A stretch of 9,714 nucleotides of DNA, taken from contig CAJTVP010000034.1 in NCBI GenBank assembly GCA_910580205.1, positions 1 to 9,714 of the forward strand, in the 5' to 3' direction. This document shows, in pieces, positions 1 to 5,382 of this stretch; the first letter of the stretch is position 1; the number at the start of each line of letters is the position of its first letter. The stretch comes from an uncultured Eggerthellaceae bacterium (GTDB lineage Bacteria; Actinomycetota; Coriobacteriia; Coriobacteriales; Eggerthellaceae). The notes beneath the pieces were generated by a model that saw only the letters and a program-made list of their open reading frames with translations, ran no database searches and was not told where the DNA came from. A program made the translations under genes and the position numbers.

Positions 1-118
1 TGCCGATGCCCGTGAGGTCCAGGTCGTAGAGCGCGGGGCAGCCGGAGAAGGCCTCCGTGCGGCTCTCCTCCGCCCACGCAGAGCGGAGGAGAGCGACCGT
101 GGTCCTGATGCTTGAAAA
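1..118 (-). pseudogene. Fragment of a BspA-type leucine-rich repeat protein, 5' end missing
   Basis: Read on the minus strand, bases 58 to 1 encode TEAFSGCPALYDLDLTGIG, which fits the LRR_5/BspA repeat pattern (aF-x-gC-x-x-L-x-x-l-x-l) closely. Such repeats are typical of large surface or secreted proteins. The frame stays open upstream only to a TGA at 121-119 and holds no ATG, GTG or TTG, so no normal start exists in the window. Residues encoded by 118-59 do not look like LRR sequence. The visible piece is therefore either an N-terminally truncated remnant or a gene broken near base 60. The rest lies beyond the left edge. An alternative plus-strand frame (2-115, ending in TGA) gives an Arg/Ala/Glu-rich peptide with no recognisable character. 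The match rests on one repeat only. Confidence 0.42.
62..94. repeat. Perfect 12-bp inverted repeat, 9-nt loop
   Basis: The arms GCTCTCCTCCGC (62-73) and GCGGAGGAGAGC (83-94) are exact reverse complements around the loop CCACGCAGA. There is no T-tract on either side, so an intrinsic terminator is not supported. The left arm begins four bases from where the leucine-rich-repeat similarity stops, which suggests that the palindrome marks a junction or a secondary-structure element that was inserted there. Confidence 0.7.
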
Positions 119-363
119 TCAGCACATGCGTTCGCTTTTTATGAGTGAAAAAGTCAACAATGCGTGAGGTACTATTCTTGACTAAAAATAATACACGTTC
201 AGCGAAGGGAACGGCTTCATGTTTGGGTTTCAAAAGCGGCCAGAATCAAGATTTCGCCAAGGATTCACTGGAGTTTCGCCAGGTTCGCAACCAGTTTCAA
301 AACGCCCAGAAAGCCACTGTCCAAACGAGTAGAATGGCATGAAAATCTTACAGAAGGTGATTT
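119..363 (+). promoter_or_regulatory. AT-richer leader region upstream of dinG, with a candidate promoter
   Basis: This 245-bp stretch is clearly richer in A and T than its surroundings and has no convincing gene. The best -10 element near dinG is TAGAAT at 330-335 (5/6 to consensus). It would start transcription about 20 bases before the ATG, leaving a short leader that carries the ribosome-binding site. No good -35 is present 16-18 bases upstream. A second AT-rich candidate, AATAAT at 187-192, also lacks a -35. TTGACT at 178-183 has no -10 at the right distance. Four degenerate repeats lie between the two candidates. Confidence 0.35.
227..315 (+). repeat. Four degenerate ~22-bp direct units upstream of dinG
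   Basis: Four consecutive units begin with (A/G)TTTC at 227, 251, 273 and 294, giving lengths of 24, 22, 21 and 22 bases. The outer two share GTTTCAAAA followed by a G/C-rich patch and CCAGAA. The inner two share TTTCGCCA followed by an A/G and G. Spacing close to two helical turns, placed just upstream of a -10-like element, suits a row of binding sites for a DNA-binding protein. The repeats are short and imperfect, so chance or an old degenerate repeat cannot be excluded. Confidence 0.45.
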
Positions 364-3300
364 ATGGGCGTTGACATCTCCCCATTCGTGACGGACGGAA
401 CGCCGGAGGATATCCGTGCGCGTTATGCTGCTCTGCCTGCGCTGGTGGAGGCGGCGGATTTCGGTGAGTATGATCGCAACATCGTCGTGATCGACACTGA
501 AACCACGGGCGTTTCAACAAAGAAAGACGAGCTCACGCAGATCGCTGCAGCGCGCATGGAGCATGGTCACGTCACGGATTGGTACGTCACGTTCGTCAAT
601 CCGGGCATGTCCATTCCGGAGGAGATCAGCCATCTCACTCATATCTATGATGCGGATGTGGCAGACGCGCCCAGCCCGGAAGAGGCGTTGGCGGGCTTGG
701 TCGAATTCGCCGGGGATGCGAAGATGATCGCGCACAACGCTGCGTTCGATCGGAACTTCACCACCAAGCATCCAGCTGGCTATCCGCTCCTTGAGAACAC
801 ATGGATAGATTCTTTGGAGCTTTCGCGCATCGCGCTGCCGCGCATGAAGAGCCACCGGTTGATCGACCTGGTGCGCGCGTTCGGGGCACCGCTTTCCACG
901 CATCGGGCAGACGACGATGTGGCCGCGCTCTGCGCTGTGTACCGCATCCTTTTGGCGGCGATCCAATCCATGCCAGAGGGTCTGCTGTTCGCCATCAGCC
1001 AACTGGCCACACCGGATTCATGGAGCACGCAGCCGCTGTTCGCCACGTTCGCGGATCAGGCGTATGAGCAGCGGGTCCGGCTGATGAAGGAGGCGGCGGA
1101 AGCGGACGGGGAGAGCGCTGTGGAGGCGGCGCGCGTCACGTTCGCTCCGGAGCATTTCTCGTTGAAGGAGATTCGCCGGTCTCGGATGCCGAAGGAGCGG
1201 GGGCGGACGAAGCGAGATGCGGCGGATCTGATCTCCGCAGAGCTGGTGGAGCATGCGAACGCGCGCGTGCGGATGGATGGGCAGGCGCGGGAGGATGATG
1301 CGGCGGAAGGCCGCTTGCTGTCGTTCCCCTCCGCCGAAGAGGTGGCCGAGGCGTTCACGACGGAAGGCCTGGTCGGGCGCTTGTATGAGGATTACGAGAC
1401 GCGTGAGGAGCAGGCGGAGATGGCGTGCGCGGTGCGCGATGCCTTCGCCGGTTCTGAGAATCTGTGCGTGGAGGCGGGGACGGGCGTGGGGAAATCCATG
1501 GCCTATCTGGTGCCTGCTGCGCTGACGGCGCGCGCGAACAACATCACCGTGGGCGTTGCCACCAAGACCAACGCGCTGCTGGATCAGCTGGTGTACAAGG
1601 AACTGCCGTTGCTTTCTCAGGCTTTGAACGGCGAATTGTCCTACGCGCCGATCAAGGGCTTTTCCCATTATCCTTGCTTGAGGAAGGTGCAACGGCTGAT
1701 CGACGATGGTGCGCAAATGCGCCTTGTCATGAACGAGGAGGAGACGCAGGCGCCAGCCATCGCCGGGTTGCTTTCATTCATCGAGCAGACGGCGTATGAC
1801 GATATGGACACGCTGAAGATCGATTATCGCGTGCTTCCGCGGTATCTGATCTCCACGACCAGCCACGATTGCTTGCGGAGGAAGTGTCCGTTCTTCGGTC
1901 AGACGTGCTTCGTGTTCGGCGCGCGCAAGCTGGCCGAAGAGGCGGATATCCTGGTCACGAATCAGAGCCTGTTCTTCTGCGATGTGGCGGCGGAGGGCGG
2001 TTTGCTGCCGCCGGTTCGTTATTGGGTGGTGGATGAGGCGCACGGCGCGGAGGCGGAGGCGCGCAGCGCGCTTTCGCTGGAGATCGGGCTGGAGGCGCTG
2101 GGCAACCTGACTGCGCGCGTGGGGGTGGAGGCGCATACGCGGAACATCTTCACGCGGGCGGAGCGCAAGGTGGACATACCGGAGGCGCCCGACGAGCGCT
2201 TGGTGAGCCGGACTGCTGCTGCCCTCGACCGTGCGAATGCTGATGAGCCTGATGGGCCCGCGAGCGAAGGCGCTGGGCTGGGGACGCTTGATGGAACGAT
2301 GCCGGATGGTCCGCGCGCGGTTGGGACCATGTTCTACGCGCTGACGGCCAAAGCGAAGGAGGCGGGGCGCATCTTCGCGGAGGTCGAAGGTCGTTTCGTC
2401 ACGCGAGTGCGCGACCTGCTGCAATTCGACCCGAACAAGAAATCCAGCTATGACATGGTTGACATCTGGATCAACGATCAAATGCGGGCGACCACGGTTT
2501 TCGCTGGCGTGGCGAATGTGGCGCAGGAGCTCATCGATGCGGCGAGCATGCTCATCAACCGCTGTCAGGATCTGGTGGCGTTCTTGGATGACATTGAGAG
2601 CGCGGCGGTGGTGCAGCGGGAGATCGCTGCGGCGGCGTTGGAGCTCAAGGATGTGGTGCGGGCGGCCGACGTGATCTTCGCGCATCCGACGGACGCATAC
2701 GTGTGCTCCGCCTATCTGAGCCGTCGCCCGGACAAGGGGCGCGGCATCAAGAATGATTGTCTGCGCGCCATGCTGTACAACGTGGGCAGCGCGCTGAATG
2801 AGACGCTGTATGAGCGCACGCGTTCAGTGGCGTACACATCGGCGACGTTGACGGTGAATGGGTCGTTCGCGCCGTTCGAGCAGGCCATGGGGCTGAACGA
2901 GGGGGAAGCGTCGCGAGCCAGCACGCTCACGCTTGAGTCGAGCTACGACTTCGACCACAACATGACGGTGTATGTGGTGAATGATATGCCGGAGCCGAAC
3001 AGCCCGCAGTATCTGGGGCGTTTGCAGGAGTTGTTGACGCAGACGCATCTGGCCAATGGCGGCTCTTTGCTCACGCTGTTCACCAACAAGAAGGAGATGG
3101 AGACGTGCTTCGCGGAGGTGCAGCCACGGCTGAAAGAGTGGGACTTGCGGTTGGTGTGCCAAAAGTGGGGCGTTTCCGTGAAGAACCTTCGGGATGATTT
3201 TCTGAAGGATGAAACGCTGTCCCTGTTCGCGCTGAAGAGCTTTTGGGAAGGGTTTGATGCTCCAGGGGCCACGCTCAAAGGCGTCATCATCCCGAAACTG

Positions 3301-3591
3301 CCGTTCAGCAAGCCCACCGATCCGCTTTCCTGCGAGCGTTCCGCGCGCGATGATGCCGCATGGCGAAACTTCGTCCTGCCTCAGGCGGTGCTGGAAGTGC
3401 GGCAGGCTGCCGGGCGCTTGATACGTCGGGCGGATGATACGGGCGTGTTGATCTTGGCGGATTCGCGGTTGATGAGCAAGGGATATGGGAAGGTGTTCCT
3501 GAGGTCGCTGCCGAGCCGGAATGTGCAGTTCGTGAGCGCGGAAGAGCTGGTGGAGATTTTAAAAACCGTCGGCGGAGGCACTCGCGCCTAA
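364..3591 (+). CDS. dinG: DinG-family DNA helicase with N-terminal DEDDh 3'-5' exonuclease domain
   Basis: This 1075-residue protein joins an exonuclease to an XPD/DinG-like superfamily 2 helicase and probably acts in DNA repair. The exonuclease (about residues 38-200) has all DEDDh residues: D44 and E46 in IDTETTG, D129 in HNAAFD, H180 and D185 in HRADDDV. The helicase has Walker A AGTGVGKS (371-378), DEAH (557-560), the SFWEGFDAPG motif (959-968) and QAAGRLIRR (1014-1022). Cysteines C438, C503, C508 and C515 are spaced like the [4Fe-4S] ligands of E. coli DinG, so an iron-sulphur cluster is likely. Residues about 617-650 form a low-complexity insert. The ATG start is well supported by AGAAGGTGA (352-360) immediately upstream. 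The last codons (GGTRA-stop) lie within a 24-bp sequence repeated at 4849-4872. The gene faces the HdeD-type gene tail to tail, 33 bp away. The family call is firm; which DinG activities remain is inference. Confidence 0.95.
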   Translation: MGVDISPFVTDGTPEDIRARYAALPALVEAADFGEYDRNIVVIDTETTGVSTKKDELTQIAAARMEHGHVTDWYVTFVNPGMSIPEEISHLTHIYDADVADAPSPEEALAGLVEFAGDAKMIAHNAAFDRNFTTKHPAGYPLLENTWIDSLELSRIALPRMKSHRLIDLVRAFGAPLSTHRADDDVAALCAVYRILLAAIQSMPEGLLFAISQLATPDSWSTQPLFATFADQAYEQRVRLMKEAAEADGESAVEAARVTFAPEHFSLKEIRRSRMPKERGRTKRDAADLISAELVEHANARVRMDGQAREDDAAEGRLLSFPSAEEVAEAFTTEGLVGRLYEDYETREEQAEMACAVRDAFAGSENLCVEAGTGVGKSMAYLVPAALTARANNITVGVATKTNALLDQLVYKELPLLSQALNGELSYAPIKGFSHYPCLRKVQRLIDDGAQMRLVMNEEETQAPAIAGLLSFIEQTAYDDMDTLKIDYRVLPRYLISTTSHDCLRRKCPFFGQTCFVFGARKLAEEADILVTNQSLFFCDVAAEGGLLPPVRYWVVDEAHGAEAEARSALSLEIGLEALGNLTARVGVEAHTRNIFTRAERKVDIPEAPDERLVSRTAAALDRANADEPDGPASEGAGLGTLDGTMPDGPRAVGTMFYALTAKAKEAGRIFAEVEGRFVTRVRDLLQFDPNKKSSYDMVDIWINDQMRATTVFAGVANVAQELIDAASMLINRCQDLVAFLDDIESAAVVQREIAAAALELKDVVRAADVIFAHPTDAYVCSAYLSRRPDKGRGIKNDCLRAMLYNVGSALNETLYERTRSVAYTSATLTVNGSFAPFEQAMGLNEGEASRASTLTLESSYDFDHNMTVYVVNDMPEPNSPQYLGRLQELLTQTHLANGGSLLTLFTNKKEMETCFAEVQPRLKEWDLRLVCQKWGVSVKNLRDDFLKDETLSLFALKSFWEGFDAPGATLKGVIIPKLPFSKPTDPLSCERSARDDAAWRNFVLPQAVLEVRQAAGRLIRRADDTGVLILADSRLMSKGYGKVFLRSLPSRNVQFVSAEELVEILKTVGGGTRA

Positions 3592-3600
3592 GACTGCGGC
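3577..3600 (+). repeat. 24-bp direct repeat, copy 1, spanning the dinG stop codon
   Basis: These 24 bases, beginning GGCACTCGCGCC and ending GACTGCGGC, recur without mismatch at 4849-4872. This copy supplies the last four sense codons and the TAA of dinG plus nine bases beyond it. Identity stops abruptly on both sides. An exact 24-mer in 9.7 kb is not expected by chance, so a dispersed repeat family or a local duplication is likely. Confidence 0.8.
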
Positions 3601-3624
3601 GCTGCACGCAGGTTGGGTGGGGCG

Positions 3625-4161
3625 TTAGTTGGCCTTGCGGAACTGCCAGTCTATGACCACGTCCGCGACGCCGTTGACCAGCATCACCAATCCGATCACG
3701 AACACGAACAGCGATGTCGTTTCGAACGGGTTCGCGATGATGACCACGCCGCCGATGGCCACGAGGGCGCTTATGGCCAACATCACGATCCAGGTGGAGC
3801 CGCTCAGGCTCCGCAGTTCGATGGAGCGGACGGCGCTCACGACACCTGCCAACGTCAACACGATTCCCAACACGATGGATGAGATGCTGGCGATGGCCTC
3901 TGGGAACAGGAACACGATCAGCGCCAAGATCAAGAAGAACACCCCGGTGGATAGCACGGCGGGGGAGTGGGAGCGGCTGCTTTTCTGGCGGAAATACTCC
4001 ACCAGCGAGGCGATGCCGGTCAGCGCGAAGAACGCGCCCATCAGGTAGATCATGGTGATCACGGTGACGCCCGGCCAGAACATCAAGAACGCGCCCATCA
4101 GGATGCAGACGATCCCCTGCACCAGCATGTTCGAGCGCACCATGTTCATGAACGATTCCAT
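3625..4161 (-). CDS. HdeD/DUF308-family six-helix membrane protein
   Basis: This 178-residue protein is almost wholly hydrophobic and is an integral membrane protein of the HdeD (DUF308) family. HdeD in E. coli is linked to acid resistance at high cell density, but most members have no proven role and none should be assumed here. Six predicted helices lie at about residues 12-30, 33-56, 69-87, 90-112, 122-142 and 148-170. They form three two-helix repeats, each with a proline turn between its helices: FWPG (28-31), LFPE (85-88) and ANPF (143-146). The loop at 57-67 (YFRQKSSRSHS) is basic and probably cytoplasmic. The ATG start has a strong AAGGAGG five bases upstream. It lies 104 bp downstream of the DUF1292 gene on the same strand; a hairpin in the gap leaves co-transcription uncertain. 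Confidence 0.9.
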   Translation of the reverse strand: MESFMNMVRSNMLVQGIVCILMGAFLMFWPGVTVITMIYLMGAFFALTGIASLVEYFRQKSSRSHSPAVLSTGVFFLILALIVFLFPEAIASISSIVLGIVLTLAGVVSAVRSIELRSLSGSTWIVMLAISALVAIGGVVIIANPFETTSLFVFVIGLVMLVNGVADVVIDWQFRKAN

Positions 4162-4211
4162 ATCAGCCTCCTTGCCGGGTTGTCTTACGTACCGGGTCGT
4201 CCCGGATGTTA

Positions 4212-4249
4212 CAGCCGCGCTCCGTCGCTGCGCTCCATCAGCGCGGCTG
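4212..4249 (-). terminator. GC-rich hairpin between the DUF1292 and HdeD-type genes
   Basis: The arms CAGCCGCGCT (4212-4221) and AGCGCGGCTG (4240-4249) are perfectly complementary around an 18-base loop, 16 bases past the stop of the DUF1292 gene. No T-run follows on the minus strand, so it is at best a weak or factor-assisted terminator, or an mRNA-processing stem. A second small stem, CCGGG/CCCGG (4192-4205), lies just beyond it, towards the HdeD-type gene. Confidence 0.4.
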
Positions 4250-4265
4250 CGAAGCGCGTGAGTTG

Positions 4266-4679
4266 CTATTCCGTTTCGCCGGGAACCTCTGGATCAAGCA
4301 CGTCATCGCTCACCACATCAGAGGCGATGACGTTCACGCCGTCCGGGATCACCTGCTTCATGGAATCCGCCACGAGCGCCCATTCCAGCTCAGTCGTGAG
4401 CGGCTTGAACGTGACCTCCACGTCTTCGCCGTTGACGGCCGCCGCGAGCTCTTGCGGATCGTAAATGACGGCGCTGACCTCCTGGGCATCATCCTCGACC
4501 ACGCCAGTGGTGTAGACCAGATAGTCCTTGTCGTTGTGGTCCGAATGGAACATATAGAGAACCGTGCACGTCACCTCGTTGCCTTCGTCATCCGTCATGA
4601 CGAATTGCGGCTGCTGGTCTTCGGTTGGCTGCTCGGAACCTGCTTGGTCCGTCGTGCTCTTCTTCTCTTCGTCCGCCAT
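4266..4679 (-). CDS. DUF1292 domain protein, small acidic cytosolic protein
   Basis: This 137-residue acidic protein has no signal peptide or membrane segment. Residues 1-25 are a charged, Gln/Glu-rich, probably flexible tail. Residues about 26-108 fit DUF1292 (YrzB-like): a DDEGNEV strand, then a hydrophobic LYMF strand, KDYLVYTT, an acidic turn and VSAVIYDPQE, with the late L-x(4)-E-W feature at LTTELEW (94-100). The C-terminal about 25 residues are acidic. DUF1292 proteins are common in Firmicutes and some Actinobacteria, and their role is unknown. I chose the ATG at 4679 because AAAGGA lies seven bases upstream. A GTG six codons earlier (4697) extends the frame but would place that site inside the gene. 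I see no clear promoter. It is the first of two minus-strand genes here. Confidence 0.82.
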   Translation of the reverse strand: MADEEKKSTTDQAGSEQPTEDQQPQFVMTDDEGNEVTCTVLYMFHSDHNDKDYLVYTTGVVEDDAQEVSAVIYDPQELAAAVNGEDVEVTFKPLTTELEWALVADSMKQVIPDGVNVIASDVVSDDVLDPEVPGETE

Positions 4680-4833
4680 GGGCTCATCCTTTCCCACTGC
4701 ATGCGCATATGCTTTACCAGTTTAGCGTACATGACGGAAGGGTTGCATCTGGCCGCGTGACCGTTTATGAACGGACGGGGTCATATAAAAGAGGAGAAGG
4801 GATGTTCTAAAACACTCATCTATCAAGAACGCC

Positions 4834-4951
4834 GAACCGAGGTGCCGGGGCACTCGCGCCTAAGACTGCGGCTGCTCAAAAATATGATGATTTTTATCAT
4901 ATTTTTGACTTGCCTCCGCGAATCGGCGCGACACCCCCGCCGCCTCGGTTC
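4834..4951. repeat. Long imperfect palindrome (~118 bp) with an AT-rich core hairpin
   Basis: The outer arms GAACCGAGG (4834-4842) and CCTCGGTTC (4943-4951) are exact. Inside them GGGG (4847-4850) faces CCCC (within 4934-4938), TCGCGCC (4854-4860) pairs with GGCGCGA (4925-4931), and GCGG (4868-4871) with CCGC (4916-4919). The core is a perfect 13-bp stem, TCAAAAATATGAT (4876-4888) and ATCATATTTTTGA (4896-4908), around a 7-base loop. The core is almost pure A/T in GC-rich surroundings, unlike a normal terminator stem. The layered arms resemble a small palindromic mobile element or a folded RNA. No transposase or target duplication is visible. Confidence 0.75.
4849..4872 (+). repeat. 24-bp direct repeat, copy 2, inside the long palindrome
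   Basis: This is an exact copy of 3577-3600. Here it is non-coding and forms much of the left half of the long palindrome. The opposite strand of the palindrome's right half (4911-4919) also reads GCGGAGGCA, as found at 3572-3580 at the edge of copy 1. This hints that the dinG 3' end and this element descend from one repeat family. Confidence 0.8.
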
Positions 4952-5041
4952 TCGCCGTATCCGGGTGGGGGCGTGACGCAATGAGTGGTGTTGGCGGCGC
5001 GAGGACGGCATCTTCTCCTTTTCTGAGGCAGGACCTGACGG

Positions 5042-5064
5042 CGGATGCGCATACCCAGCATCCG
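5042..5064. repeat. Stem-loop CGGATGC/GCATCCG, copy 1
   Basis: CGGATGC (5042-5048) and GCATCCG (5058-5064) form a perfect 7-bp stem with a 9-base loop. The same stem recurs 99 bp further on with a different loop, which suggests a small palindromic repeat family. Confidence 0.55.
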
Positions 5065-5140
5065 GATACGCATGACCCCCATTGGCAGGCGATGCCTGCG
5101 CTACGAGTCTCGGTTTGGCCGAATCAGGGAGGCCTGGCAG

Positions 5141-5162
5141 CGGATGCAAAAATGCGCATCCG
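5141..5162. repeat. Stem-loop CGGATGC/GCATCCG, copy 2
   Basis: CGGATGC (5141-5147) and GCATCCG (5156-5162) form the same 7-bp stem as copy 1, here with the 8-base loop AAAAATGC. The base before the stem is G in both copies. Confidence 0.55.
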
Positions 5163-5352
5163 AGCTCGATGCGCACAATATCGCGGGGCAGAGCACCGCC
5201 AATGAAACCGTTCCGGAAGCGGGCAAAGTCAGCGAGGGTTCCCAGGGCACCTGAGATTGGCCCGTCATGCGGCCGAGCAGCCTTGTGCGCTGTGAGGGAA
5301 AGCATGAAAGGGCCAAGATCAGGTGCATCTGGGAAGCCGCAGCGTCAATTCA

Positions 5353-5376
5353 TTGCGAACCCGGATGGGTTCGCAA
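5353..5376 (-). terminator. Hairpin terminator after the Tat-protein gene
   Basis: TTGCGAACCC (5353-5362) and GGGTTCGCAA (5367-5376) form a perfect 10-bp stem with a 4-base loop. The stem begins six bases past the TAG of the minus-strand Tat-protein gene. Position and stem strength fit a terminator. The trailing sequence is only mildly T-containing, and the TTTT lies on the gene side, so termination may be partial or need Rho. Confidence 0.6.
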
Positions 5377-5382
5377 CCAAAA

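Larger units (their letters stand above)
4680..5382. other. 703-bp intergenic island without a credible gene, rich in palindromes
   Basis: The stretch lies between the start of the DUF1292 gene and the end of the Tat-protein gene. Open frames here lack ribosome sites, recognisable domains and normal composition. It holds a TATAAA at 4784-4789 followed by GAGGAGAAGG and ATG-TTC-TAA (4802-4810), a ~118-bp imperfect palindrome, the second copy of the 24-bp repeat, and two CGGATGC hairpins. It also has a 6-bp stem GCAGGC/GCCTGC (5085-5099) and the arms CGTATCCGG (4956-4964) and CCGGATACG (5062-5070). A degenerate direct repeat starts with CTCGGTT at 4944 and 5109. Bases about 5165-5350 show nothing I can name. 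The whole could be a cluster of REP- or MITE-like elements or an uncharacterised RNA. Confidence 0.6.

Noticed and set aside
189..200. Possible LexA/SOS box (GAAC-N4-GTTC type) before dinG
   Set aside because: Only six of eight core bases fit (TAAT-ACAC-GTTC), the left half is wrong at both outer positions, and it lies about 165 bp from the start codon.
227..315. Remnant CRISPR array
   Set aside because: The units are contiguous, diverge along their whole length, have no separate spacers, and no cas genes are near.
145..342. Open frame of 65 codons upstream of dinG
   Set aside because: It starts at GTG with no ribosome site, has no recognisable domain, and lies across the degenerate repeat units, which explain its periodic sequence better.
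4767..4976. Plus-strand frame of 69 codons with a hydrophobic stretch
   Set aside because: The hydrophobic part is simply the AT-rich palindrome read as protein. The ATG lacks a ribosome site, and the good site nearby serves a different frame.
4823..5305. Minus-strand frame of 160 codons in the intergenic island
   Set aside because: It runs through all the palindromes, has no ribosome site or domain, and its composition is unlike the neighbouring genes.
5101..5328. Minus-strand frame of 75 codons with several cysteines
   Set aside because: No start signal or family was recognised. It overlaps two other unsupported frames and one of the repeated hairpins.
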